This document shows positions 11,911-23,107 of a stretch of 64,000 bases of DNA, piece after piece (within the stretch, counting starts at the first letter, position 1; the number at the start of each line of letters is the position of its first letter). The notes below the pieces were generated by a model, which saw nothing but the letters and a program-made list of their open reading frames with translations, was not told where the DNA came from and did no database searches. Both the position numbers and the translations under genes were made by a program. Origin of the DNA: Raphanus sativus. Lineage: Eukaryota > Streptophyta > Magnoliopsida > Brassicales > Brassicaceae. The stretch is taken from positions 31,389,848 through 31,453,847 of the forward strand of contig NC_079512.1 in the NCBI RefSeq assembly GCF_000801105.2. Reading direction: 5' to 3'.

Positions 11911-12283
11911 TTAAGAGGCAAGCTGATTCGAGTCCAAATCAATCTCATGTATTCTGCTACTTTCCTTGCGAACCACGATTGAGGTCTTAGTGACTGAAGA
12001 CTCTGTCTGTTGCTTTGTCGGGACAGACTCTGTAGACGAGACTGATTGTTTCATTGACACAAATAACACTGTTGGGGACTTGTACATGTTCTCTAGCGCT
12101 GAAATAGTAGCTAAAGATACTAGGTTATCCACATCAGTAGAATTAACCTTGCTAACCTCATCACAACAAGATGTATCTTCTTTTGGTGTAGCTGGCTTAT
12201 CTGAAGCAGGAGCGTGCGAAATATATTGCTGAGAGTTAGATGCTTGTACCGTTGGACATAGTTTCTTGAGCTTGAGAGTATTC
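11911..12283 (-). pseudogene. 3'-terminal exon fragment of an unknown gene
   Basis: After a possible ATATTAG acceptor at about 12284 on the minus strand, one frame stays open to a stop at 11911: NTLKLKKLCPTVQASNSQ onward, ending SRIHEIDLDSNQLAS. The sequence is Ser/Thr-rich and of low complexity. It could be the tail of an RPA1-like/DUF223 protein of the kind Helitrons carry, but this is only a guess. No matching upstream exons could be joined, so I treat it as a gene remnant. Confidence 0.3.
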
Positions 12284-12430
12284 TAATATACATTTCAAAA
12301 ATCAATTCCATTTAATACAAACCATGTCCTAAAACCAAAATGGGATCTCCAATCTTTTTACTATAAAAATAGCTAAACTAACAACATTCTCCAAGAAGTC
12401 TCATTACTGGCATTAATTTATGGCACATAA

Positions 12431-14424
12431 TCATGTTTGGTTCTCTAAGGAACCTCTAAGAGAAGAATCAGGTGAAGAAACAGAGAGACAAGACCGTGCA
12501 ATCTTAGCCTGTTTGTCTTTATTATAAGCCTTTTTAACATCATTCTTCAGCTCCTTATATCTCATCCTCTTCCATCTCCTCTCTTTCACCGAACCTTTCT
12601 CCGGATGCGACATATCAGGTATGTCCTCGTCCATATAATCATCCATGTACTTGTCTAGAACCTCAGAACAAGATGGAAAATACCTCCTACCTGTCTCAAC
12701 TGCAACAGTTTCAAAATCAGTCAGAGAATACGAGTTGAAGAGAGAGCTTCAAAAGGGTAAAAAGGCCTTGAGATTTTTACCTGTTTTCATGAGTGCTTCC
12801 ATACGAGTAAGCAGTCTTTTGGTTTGCATATACGGCGTTTCATTCAGGTCGACCTGAGTCAAGTTTCCTGTTGCACCATTTGACGGCGGTGGAACAGGAA
12901 AACCTGTGAACTCGCTAGTCCCTTCAACATTAGCAATGTCCATAGCTACATCAGCTTCTGTCGGGAAGAACAGCTGAGCAAGTCCCACTGCAAACAACCA
13001 ACACATACAGTAAGAGTCATCAACCTTAATGCTACAACACATATGTGTATACTCATCTGGTTAATACCTCGCTTTTCTAAGTACAATAGCCTCATTTGAA
13101 GATCCTCAGGCATAGAATGAGAACAAGTAGGTGTATCACCACCACTAGCCAATGGATTCCTTCTAATCTCCCTCTCCAATATATCAATACACAACCGATC
13201 TTTACTAGCTTCATCCCCCTTTGCGGTTTTCGTATAGTAATCTTTAGGCCTAGTCAGTCTCCTACATATATTAACCGCACTGCGTCCATCAAAGGTAAAG
13301 TCCGAAGCATTAGCTCCTTTCTTAAGCAACGATATGATAATCGACGGCTCTCTACGCATGGCAGCGTAATGAAGAACTGTATATCCCCTTGAGTTTCTGT
13401 AATTTACATCAGCCATGTCTAGAGCTAGAACCTCAGCCACAACTTTTGGATCACTGTACGCCACTACGTAGTGCAGACCATTGGCTTGGTCTAGAGTTGT
13501 ATCTGACTCGGTCAAAAGAAGCTTCACTAGCTCAACATCGTCTGAATCCAATGCCTTGAGCACTTTCCCTGTTCTCTCTACCAATTTATCAGCCGCCTCG
13601 TCTGTGCTCGTTGACTTGACTCGAAGCTTCTTGATTTTTTCAGATACTTCGAGAGGAAGCTCCTTCTCTATGTAGAATCTGTCTAGATCAGATCTGGCTA
13701 CTCTCTCTATGCATTGATCAAGAAGCTGAGTCAAGTCGCAATGGAACGCGACTAAGAGAATTGGAAGAACATTCTCCACTAGTGACTTCTCAACATAGTT
13801 ACAAAGCCTCCTCTGCAGACACATAAACGAACATTAACATCTAAAACAAATCAAGAAGAGATTAGTTTATATTATCTCTCAGACCTGAAACGATGAAACC
13901 AGCTCTGTGATTTGGAACGTATGCGAAGCGTACATCAGCTCAACAGCGAAATCAATGGCGGGTTTACAAGAATCATGAGCACAGCCCGTGTCAACACAAG
14001 TGGAAACCTCCACAGGAAAAGGCTTTAGCTTCCCAGTGTATACATAGTTCAAGAAATGCAGGAAAGCCTCTCTCCCCACGTTTCCATGAGGCAACAGATC
14101 TTTCATATGATACTTTGGTTTCTCCTCGCTCTTTGCATCTCTATCTTTCTTGAACAGCTCGAAGAAAAACTTGCTCCTAGCAGCTAAAAGGCATCTGTGA
14201 ACACCCACCGCTCGAGCTTCTCCTTGGAATGTGATCTCTGCGTCGGTGTAGTCGCAATCTGAGCTGGTGAGAAGGTGCTCCAAGTCGGTGCTGAGCTTGG
14301 CTAAACTCGCGGCTTCGAGATTGGAGGATGATGAGTGGTGATTGGTGACAACAGAAGGATTGGATAAGTGGGAAGATGTGTAGCTTATAGATGAAGATGG
14401 CTCCATTGCAGTTGCTGCAGCCAT
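12431..14424 (-). CDS. NPR4: NPR4, salicylic acid receptor / transcriptional corepressor
   Basis: Exons on the minus strand: 14424-13885, 13812-13068, 12987-12781, 12699-12431; 1761 nt, 586 aa, all junctions in frame. The start is the ATG giving MAAATAMEPSSS. An N-terminal BTB/POZ domain (about 60-190; AEITFQGEARAVGVHRCLLAARSKF) contains the Cys/His segment CVDTGCAHDSCKPA. Ankyrin repeats follow (about 270-380; ANGLHYVVAYSDPKV, RGYTVLHYAAMRREP), then the NPR C-terminal region. Residue R428 in YLEKRVGLAQ aligns with the Arg needed for SA binding (NPR1 R432, NPR4 R419). The EAR-like motif VDLNETP is at 474-480, placing the gene with NPR3/NPR4 rather than NPR1. NPR4 acts in the nucleus with TGA bZIP factors, repressing defence genes until SA is bound. 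Confidence 0.95.
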
Positions 14425-15137
14425 GTTCTTTCTATAAATAACAATCAAAAAGGCTCTGTCTTTGCCTTTGCTTAGAGATACAAAACCCTAACTTTGATTC
14501 GAGTGACGAGAATCATCTGTTCTTGAGCTGTGGACGAGATCAATAAAGAGGAAACTAATCAACCCATGAAGAAAAGATCAAAACTTTATGGAAGACAAGA
14601 AGCCAAAATCGAGAAACAGTACCTTAGAGAAAGTCAACGAGGATGTCTGATGGAAGGAAGAACCCTAATTGAATCTTCAGCAAATGAGAGAAAGAATTGA
14701 GATTCTTCAAAAAGTTTTACAGATCGGATATTATTTGAAACAAGTGAGTATGGTCGGATGAAGATTTATGGTTGAGGTGAGATCTCAGGACGGAATAAGA
14801 GAAGAAGAATCTGAGGTTATCTTAATCTAACGGTGGGAAATGAAACAAGACTGGTCTTTGTTAAGAACAGAACAAAACAAAACTCAACGACTCAAGTTTT
14901 TACACTGTTCTGCAGAATTAGTGCAAAGAGCCAAAAGAAAGACAGAACAGTAATGTCTTTTGGTGACAAACTGACAGATTATATTGGGTCATCTCCTCCA
15001 TGGGTCATGACGATACAAAAATCTTTCGGCCATTTCGAGACGACTTTGACTTGTTGTGAAGGGGTTGTGAAGTGGGACGATGACGTCTTTAATAACGTCA
15101 GCTTTTACAAAACACACACGAAATGAAAAAGTAAAAT
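14425..15137 (-). promoter_or_regulatory. NPR4 5' leader and promoter region
   Basis: Upstream of the NPR4 ATG. The first roughly 250 bp look like transcribed leader. The region holds several TTGAC/GTCAA W-box cores (for example AAAGTCAACGAGG at about 14630) and TGACG cores, including the palindrome at 15081-15100. These are binding sites of WRKY and TGA factors in SA-response genes; use here is inferred only. Confidence 0.4.
15081..15100. promoter_or_regulatory. Inverted TGACGT pair (as-1/TGA-like site) upstream of NPR4
   Basis: TGACGT at 15081-15086 and its reverse complement ACGTCA at 15095-15100 are separated by 8 bp, forming a symmetric site about 660 bp upstream of the NPR4 start codon. 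TGA bZIP factors, partners of NPR proteins, bind TGACG cores. Confidence 0.45.
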
Positions 15138-16850
15138 TAATTGATAATAAATTGGGAGGACCCTTCTTAGTTTATGTTATAATGTAGAAAAAAGTCTTGC
15201 CCAAAACTTAAGCTTGGTTTTGAAGAGAGCATGAATAATTGAATATCTCAAACCTTTTCTTCACTTACATAAGCATTTGATAATAGAAACAATTACATAA
15301 CCAAGTTCATTTCATAAGTTCTTGAAAGATAAAAATGTATTAAATATTTTGATTTTTTTATTCTACATAGTGTACTATTCATATTTTGCTTAGTTTCCAA
15401 ACAGAACAATCCACATTCCCAAAATCTATGGACCATTCAATAAAATATGGTTTATGGTACTTTTTTTCTAATTATGATTATTCGGCCAAATCCGCAGGAA
15501 CATTATTCTTTCTTGTAAGATTTGTAAAATGAAATGATCAAAATTCTTCTTTCTATAATTGCAAATAGTTTCATTTTTAGTTCATCAATACCTCATCAAT
15601 AATTTAAGCCCCCAACTTTTTTAGTTATTACATATTCATTTTATTTCTAAAAGATGATTTTTAGTGTTTTTCAACTTTTCATACATATTGAAAAAGATAT
15701 TAAATTTTGATTATAAATATATAATTTTCTGTCATTAATTAGTTCTTACAAATTTAAACCTATAGAAATTTAAGCAACACAATTATTATTTTTGAAGTCT
15801 ATAGTTTACTACTATTAATCCATAGAAAAGTGTAAAACTGTATTTTAAAAATAAAATATTTATCTTTACAAAAATAAAGGGAGTATAATACAAAAATGAA
15901 AAGTGGACCACTTGTTGTCAAAAAAAAAAAAAGTGGACCACTCAAAATATTCTCTTTTTATATAGTTGAAGCAAATAGTTTCAATCACAATTCATCTTTT
16001 TGAGTTCAATCAAGATGAATTGATAATAAATTGGGAGGACCCTTCTTAGTTTATGTTATAATGTAGAAAAAGTCTTGCCCAAAATTTAAGCTTGGTTTTG
16101 AAGAGAGCATGAATAATTGAATGTCTCAAACCTTTTCTTCCTTACATAAGCATTTGATAATAACCAAGTTCATTTCATAAATTCTTGAAAGATAAAAATG
16201 TATTAAATGTTTTGATATTTTTTATTCTACATAGTATACTATTCATATTTTGCTTAGTTTCCAAAGAGAAGAATCCACATTCCAAACATCTATATCAGAA
16301 CATGGACCATTCAATAAAATAATGGTTTATGATAGTTTTTCTAATTATGATTATTCGGCCAAATCCGCAGGAACATTAGTCTTTCTTGTAAGATTTGTAA
16401 AATGAAATGATCAAAATTCTTCTTTCTATAATTGCAATTAGTTTCATTTTTAGTTCATGAAAACCTCATCAATAATTTAAGCCCCCAACTTATTTAGTTA
16501 TTACATATTCATTTTATTTCTAAAAGATGATTTTTAGTGTTTTCATACGTATTGAAAAAGATATTAAATTTTGATTATAAATATATAATTTTCTGTGACT
16601 AATTCTTACAAATTTAAACCTATAGAAATTTAAGTAACACAATTATTATTTTTGAAGTCTATATTTTACTATTTATTAATTAATAGAAATCCGTAAAAAG
16701 TGTAAAACTGTATTTTTAAATTATTTATCTTTAAGAAACAAAAGGAGTATAATACAAAAATGAAAAGTGGACCACTCAAAATGTTCTTTTTTATATAGTT
16801 GAAGCAAATAGTTTCAATCACAATTCATCTTTTCAGTTCAATCAAGAAAC
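15138..16850. repeat. Tandem duplication of about 0.85 kb (15138-16017 and 16018-about 16850)
   Basis: Both units begin ATTGATAATAAATTGGGAGG and continue through TTTATGTTATAATGTAGAAA, TTCGGCCAAATCCGCAGGAA and GTTGAAGCAAATAGTTTCAA with few differences. A third, short partial copy of the unit's end is at about 16884-16965. No coding frame is evident. The array separates the NPR4 promoter from the 3' end of the RBR gene. Confidence 0.85.
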
Positions 16851-17030
16851 CCCACCTTTGATACATATACACAATGAAAGTAGATTGATAAAAATACCAC
16901 TTAAAATGTTCTTTTTTATATATATAGTTGAAGCAAATAGTTTCAATCTTTTGAGTTCAATCAAGAATCTAAAATCCCAACAATTTCTTCAGAGAGCAAG
17001 AGACTCTCTCGTTAAGCCTCTCTCCACCTT

Positions 17031-18828
17031 TCACTGGCTACTAAACTCTTCATAGTAATCATCACTTATAACCGCCACAAATCTCTCAAGCCAAGGAAGC
17101 TGGTGAAGATCTTTCATGGCTGCTTCAACATACGATGACTCTGTAGTACATGGAGGAGGAGGAGGAGGTGGTGGCGACTGATAAGTAGTATGGTGATCAC
17201 TGAGACTAAACCCTCCACCCGCTAAGAACCGTTGGATCAGAGCAAGCTGAGATCTTTCTTGCTCAGAGTATGCATCCATTACCGTTGGAATTGAGCTGAA
17301 TGTGTCCCAAGGCCATTGCTCAAGTTCTTGGATTGTGTTCTCAGACTCTGAGTTATCTTCATCTTCTTCCTCATCGTCCCAAAAAGCGCATGTGCAAGTC
17401 TGTTGCCCTTCTCTGTACTCTGCTCCACAACAGTAGCAAAACTCATGCCCACATCTGCCAGAACACACACACACAAAGAGAGATGTTTCAACATTGATGT
17501 GTAGCTACAGATATGAAACTATCATGTGAATGGTATGTCTTACCGACAAGTCATGTGGTTACAGCCTTGAGCAAGCTCGATCATTATACGGCATTGCTGA
17601 CACCGTTTCCACCTCTTATACCTAGCCAAGCGATGCAACGTAATATCATCTGGATATCTTTCATCAACCGGAAGAATCTGAAACTCTTCACAGCTCATAG
17701 AATCATGCCAAGGAACACCACAGTCCACACACACAAACCTCTCACACAGTGGACACTTCACACAACATATATTCTCTGAAAGACTAGACGAGCTTGAGCT
17801 TGCACTTCCCGGTGACAGACACTCGCGCGGGTCTAACAGAAAAGAACAGTTGGGATACGGACAGTAGACCTTGCCGTTGTTGGTGCTACGCATGTTCGCT
17901 TCCTCGAATGAGTTGAAAGATGCGACGGGAAGAAAGGTTTTGCATTCTGCGGATGAGAGATAGTGCTTGCATTGCAGGTGAGGACACCTGATGGGAACTT
18001 CTGAAGAGTTTACTTTCCCTTCGACGTATGTTTTCATGCAGTGAGAACAGAACTTGTGAGTGCATTTCAATGTTAGCATCATCTCGGAGAGACGGTCTTC
18101 ACAGCAGATGGAGCAGTTCTCAGCTGGTTTATCCACATCGAGGTTACACGACACGATTCCTACCGCTACTTGAGCCAAGGTTAGTGCTTGGTCAAGATCA
18201 GAGAAAGGAGCTAGCTTTAGAACAAACCCGTCAAGGTCACTTGTTTTCTCTAACACCCTTTCTCTTAAAGCTACTAAAAGAGGGGTTTCTAGCTTCTCCT
18301 CACAAGTTATCTGCAAAGCCATTTCATATAAACAACATGAGACCAAAGCTACAGAGAGTGATGGAACTTATTTGAAAGAGACTTTACCTGATTATAGAGC
18401 AACTCTGAGTCTGTTACAGCAACCAAAGAACAGAGATTGTTCTGCAAAGCTACTGTAAGACCATCGAGCAAAGCCAGATAGTTAGCTACAGACTCCTCAG
18501 CATAAAACTCCAGCTTCTTCTGCACCTGAATCAACTCAAAACCTCCTGATCTCTCCAACACAACACCAATTCCTGAATAACCAGAACTCGAATCTCCTCT
18601 TTCGGATAGAGAAACTCCTTTGAAGAACATCTTAACAGAGAACTCATCATCAAGTTCATCTTTTTTCTCCTCCTCCTTCTCCTCTGCTACTATAATAGCT
18701 GTATTATCATCACTTTCTTTTAACCAGACTTCTTCATCACCACAGCAGCTTCTAAAATCTTCCTCATCTCCTGTGTGGTTCAGTGGCAGCTCAACATCAC
18801 CACCACAAGAAACCTCTTGATTCTCCAT
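17031..18828 (-). CDS. RBR (RING-IBR-RING2) E3 ubiquitin ligase with RNase H-like N-terminal domain
   Basis: Exons on the minus strand: 18828-18388, 18310-17544, 17454-17031; 1632 nt, 543 aa. The start is the ATG giving MENQEVSCGGDVEL; upstream TTG codons in frame are not used. Residues about 70-230 (EFYAEESVANYLALLDGL, LVAVTDSELLYNQ) resemble the RVT_3/RNase H-like domain fused to many plant RBR ligases. RING1 starts CSICCEDRLSEMM, the IBR has YCPYPNCSFLLD and CPLCERFVCVDCGVPWH, and RING2 is CQQCRIMIELAQGCNHMTC followed by RCGHEFCYCCG. The Cys of NHMTC is the expected catalytic thioester Cys. A poly-Pro run (eight Pro) lies near the C-terminus. RBR ligases pass ubiquitin through that Cys; the substrate is unknown. 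Position corresponds to Arabidopsis At4g19670 (from memory). Confidence 0.9.
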
Positions 18829-20870
18829 TTTGGGAACTACCTTCAAAAAAAGTTACAAACTTTCTTTACTTAGCAACAAACCAAGGAAAGCCCAAATCGG
18901 ATCTGCAAATTTTATTGAACAAATTTGCAGATAAAGATTAAATCTTTGAGGATATCATCTAATCTCAATTCTTAAAAAAAAATCAAACTGAGGAGAGAGA
19001 GAGAAAAAAAATGAAAAAGAAATGAACTTTACGTTACAGATCAACAAAACAGCTAATCTTAACGAATCTAGTTCAACAGATCAGCTTATATCACAAGAAA
19101 ATCATGCAGAAAAACAACAAAAGAAACAGCACACGATTGGTTCACCTACTAGAACCAAACCAGACACAACTCAATTATTATTACATAAACTTGAGTGAGT
19201 GGAAAACAAAATTAATTTAATTAAGAAACAAAAAAAATCACCAGATATATGGTAAATCAAAACGAGATCGGTTGAAATTAAAGATCATTAATCATAGAAC
19301 AGAAACCCAGAAATCTCTTACCAGTAAAAAAAAAAGTGGAGGGAGGAACTAAAATCACCAAAAAAAAGGGAAAATCTAAGCTGAAATCTTCAAAAACCTC
19401 AGCTTTTTCCCTTTATTTGCATTGTTTTGGATATTTCGACTGGTTATTGTGGAGAGGAGACGAAGACGAAAACGAAGAAGAATCGGTTTTCTGGTCTTTT
19501 TGCTCTCTCTTGGAATGGCGTAAGTGAAAAGTTTTTACTTTATTTTTGTTTCTTTATTTCTTTATTCTCTCTTTTTTGGTTAATTAATTTATTTATTTAT
19601 TTTAATTTGCTTTAAAAAAAAAAGTTCAGTGCTTGGTTTGTTTCTCTTTGCTGTCATTCTCGTACTGTGTTGCAAGTTTTTACATTTTTCAACGGTTTCA
19701 CTGTTAAAGCAAATACTTAATTAGGAAAAAAAAGAATTAAGACCATTAAGTAACTGAACCAATAATAGGCACAAATTAAATAATTGAACTTGTAATCGAA
19801 TTGGATTAGGCCCTGAAGAATTATAGCTCAAGAAATCAAAGAAGCACATGGACTTTGTCTCCTCTTAATAGAGAAAAAGCTGTAACTTCATTTTTAAAAA
19901 ATTCTTTCTCTGACTTTTAACATCCAATAGTTATATTCCCACTATTGCTTTGAATAAAGATAACAAAAAAATAAGTTAAAATAAATATATATTGCTGCAA
20001 CAGAAGACACTCAAGGACAATTGTGGCAGCAAGAAGTTTGAAAATGGAGACATCAATCATTACCTTAATTATTTTAAACTTAATTCAAATAGGGCTTAAC
20101 TAGCTTTATACGAATGATGTGGCAAAGGAACAAATAGAAGAAATAAACATAACATATGTGATTACTAAAAGAATAAACTAAATTAATCTAACTTGTAGAT
20201 ATATTTATAGTTATGAACTTAATTATGATGCGTTAGTCTTAACCAAGATGTTGATTTTTCTTTTGTAACATCTCCCTTTCATTGACTTGAAACTGAGTGA
20301 TGATCAACTCAAACATGTAGAAATGATATGATACATGATGGAACACAAAATAAAGTTTTTAAAAGCTTAACATAAAAGAAAGTTACAAAGGAAGAGTTAT
20401 GTTTAATGCCCTTAACTAGAACATGAGCTGCTTAGTTAGTGTTCAAATAACTTCTACATCTACAAACTTACTTTACCACTATTGATTATCTTATTCCCAT
20501 TGATAAGAATTGTCACTCATTTGTTGTCTCCTTGGAAGATAACACGCTGGTGTCCTCTTATTCAGGAATGTTGCATATTTACTTCCTCCACTTCGGCCTA
20601 CTTCAAAATAGAGAACCATCTGAATCTCATTATGGCATATGATATAAGACTCACATAAGAGAGAATACGTACTGTGGTTTTTTGTACCTTTGTGAGAAAA
20701 TAGTCAAAATACTACAATATCATATGGCTTATTGAGACAAAGCAATGTGGCCCAACATCAATATATGGGCTACTCAGATTTGTTTCTGAATAAACCTAAT
20801 TTAGATATCCACTAACTCGGATGGTACAATTTTTTGTTTGACGTCGGATTTTAGTGATTCCTAAAATAGT
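18829..20870. other. RBR 5' leader (possible 5' UTR intron) and intergenic DNA
   Basis: On the minus strand a CTGGTAAGAG donor near 19320 and a TTTTTTTGAAG acceptor near 18841 could bound a leader intron of about 480 bp. This is common in plant housekeeping genes but is unproven here. From 19.6 to 20.87 kb there is AT-rich DNA with no gene or repeat that I recognise. Confidence 0.35.
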
Positions 20871-21217
20871 TGTAATATCCCGAGTTATGATATGTGAAAA
20901 GGCTTAAAAGAATTGATTTAGCTACATATATCACCAAAGTTGATTTACTTTTTTCGTCCCACATCCATTTAGAACTCCAAAATTAAGCGTGCTTGAACTG
21001 TAGTAGTGGAAAGATGGGTGATCTATCGGAAAGTGATTCGCGATACCGTGTAAGTGAGGCCAAAACATGAAAAAAGATCGGGTAATGATTGCAGGGTCAG
21101 TAAACAATGATTTCGAGCCTTGAAAAATTAACGACCGACCGTCGGATATGATGGGACCCACGGACCGAGAGAACGGGCATAGGTGACCTCTTAGTCATCA
21201 ACGGTCGGGGCGTTACA
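20871..21217 (+). mobile_element. Solo LTR of a Cassandra-type TRIM retrotransposon
   Basis: A 347-bp unit starts TGTAATATCCCGAG and ends GGGGCGTTACA (LTR-type TG...CA). It is flanked by the 5-bp near-duplication atagt/atact. At about 20962-21050 it contains a diverged 5S rRNA-like segment: AGAACTCC, AATTAAGCGTGCTTGA (A-box region), then AGATGGGTGATCTATCGGAA (internal element and C-box region). LTRs with an embedded 5S rRNA-like sequence are the hallmark of Cassandra elements. No primer-binding site or second LTR follows, so this is a recombined solo LTR. Confidence 0.8.
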
Positions 21218-21731
21218 ATACTAATGAAAATTTGTAGTAGGATATAGCGACTTGTAAACAACTGAGACGACAATAAAAATTCAATCACTAATCTAAGAGA
21301 AAGTTATTACAGGTTTGGAACATACTAAATTAAACAATGTCGGTAATCCAATATTAATCTGACCCTTATAATAAGAGTCTTATAATAATACCAATTTGGC
21401 CTAAAAAAAACAATTTCCCCATAATAATAAGACGAATGTTTGGGATGATCCACACCTTCCACCCGATTAAACAAAAACATGATAATGCTCAATAATTCAT
21501 TTTTAATATCTGGCAATGTACATACAGAAATTCACAATCACTAGAATCAACATTCTGATTCTCCAATGTAATCTTCTTCTTCTATTGATTTTGTCAATTA
21601 GATTATATTTAGACTTTCCATATCAGCACCGAGAATAAGCCGGCAAATATTCTATTTCCTATATAAACCAACCAAAACACAACATTTATTTCATCAAACA
21701 CCATATACTATAAACTAATCTCCAAACTATA
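21218..21731 (+). promoter_or_regulatory. IRT2-like gene promoter region
   Basis: Flank between the solo LTR and the IRT2-like start codon. A TATA box (TATATAAA) lies at 21660-21667, 65 bp before the ATG, followed by a short A/C-rich leader. AGCCGGC just upstream (about 21639) resembles AGAGCCGGC in the IRT1-C promoter at about 46519. Confidence 0.5.
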
Positions 21732-23107
21732 ATGGTTACTACCAAAACAGTCATGAACTTCGTCTACATCCTCCTCATCATATTCACCTTTACCGTATCT
21801 CCGGCCATCTCAACGGCCCCGGAAAGTTGCGACAGCGGCTCGGAGAATCCATGCATCAACAAAGCGAAGGCTTTACCACTCAAAATCATAGCCATTGTAG
21901 CCATCTTTACGACAAGCTTGATAGGCGTAATGACTCCTCTTTTCAGCGGTTACATTTCGTTCCTCCGTCCTGACGGCAACGGTTTTATGATCGTTAAGTG
22001 TTTCTCTTCTGGAATCATACTCGGAACCGGTTTCATGCACGTCCTGCCTCACGCTTTCGAGATGTTGTCATCGGAATGTCTTAGTGATGATCCGTGGCAT
22101 AAGTTTCCTTTCGCAGGATTTGTTGCTATGTTGTCCGGTTTAGTCACTCTAGCTATTGACTCCGTTACTACCAGCCTTTATACCGTTAAGAACGTAGTCA
22201 GACCAGTGGTAGTTGACGAGTATGGCATTGATCAGGAGAAGGCGATTCACTGTGTAGGTCACAACCACAGCCACGGTCATGGTGTTTTGCTATCACCTAC
22301 TAAAGATGATGGACCTTCCGATCCACAGCTTTTACGGTACCGTATCATTGCCATGGTTAGTACCAATGTTCAAGAAATCTTAGACGATAATTATGCGTGG
22401 ACTAATGTCTGGGCGGACGCCTACTGATTCTTATAGAACATACTTAGTACATATATGGAACCAAATTGAGATGATCGTCGACGTAGCATTTTAATTAAAA
22501 AGTTATATTGATACATGTTGCACCACATTAAACCATTTTTGAATTTCATGAATAGGTATTGGAGCTTGGGATTTTATTTCATTCCGTGGTCATTGGACTA
22601 TCTTTAGGAGCATCTAATGATGCATGTACCATTAAAGGACTCATCATTGCTCTTTGCTTCCATCACATGTTCGAAGGCGCGGGTCTCGGTGGATGTATAC
22701 TCCTGGTATAGATATAAATACATATATGTATATGCATGTGTCTCATATCAAATTATCAACTACAAGTTTATATTCCGATGTATATAATTTATGTGAAACA
22801 GGCAGATTTTACCAATGTGAAGAAGTTTTTGATGGCATTCTTGTTCGCTGGAACAACACCTTGTGGTATCTTACTTGGAGTCGCATCGTCGAGCATTTAT
22901 AGAGATAATAGTCCAACCGCATTGATCACGATTGGGCTGTTAAATGCTTGCTCGGCCGGAATGCTCATCTACATGGCACTCGTCGACCTTCTAGCTACCG
23001 AGTTCATGGGATCAATGCTCCAAGGTAGCATCAAACTTCAGATCAAGTGCTTCGCGGCTGCATTGCTAGGCTGCACCGTAATGTCGGTCGTTGCCAAGTG
23101 GGGTTAA
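21732..23107 (+). CDS. IRT2: IRT2-like ZIP metal transporter
   Basis: Exons 21732-22355, 22556-22705 and 22802-23107 give 359 aa. An N-terminal signal-like hydrophobic segment is followed by eight membrane segments. The cytosolic loop between TM3 and TM4 has the metal-binding run HNHSHGHG (177-184). TM4 [14 protein letters not shown] and TM5 HHMFEG hold the conserved ZIP His/Ser residues. The [10 protein letters not shown] loop and the ending [11 protein letters not shown] fit IRT2 rather than IRT1. The family imports Fe(II) and other divalent metals in root epidermis; Arabidopsis IRT2 is mainly in internal vesicles. Odd point: the loop after TM2 reads [10 protein letters not shown], with His107 where IRT1-type proteins have Asp. 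Exon 2 ends CTG|GT instead of the CAG|GT of the IRT1 copies. Confidence 0.9.

Noticed and set aside
17279..17497. Frames overlapping the third RBR exon
   Set aside because: Wrong frame of a well-supported exon; the RING2 reading is conserved and in phase.
20962..21050. Functional 5S rRNA gene
   Set aside because: The segment is too diverged and lacks the proper 5' half. It lies within an LTR with TG...CA ends and a near-perfect 5-bp target repeat.
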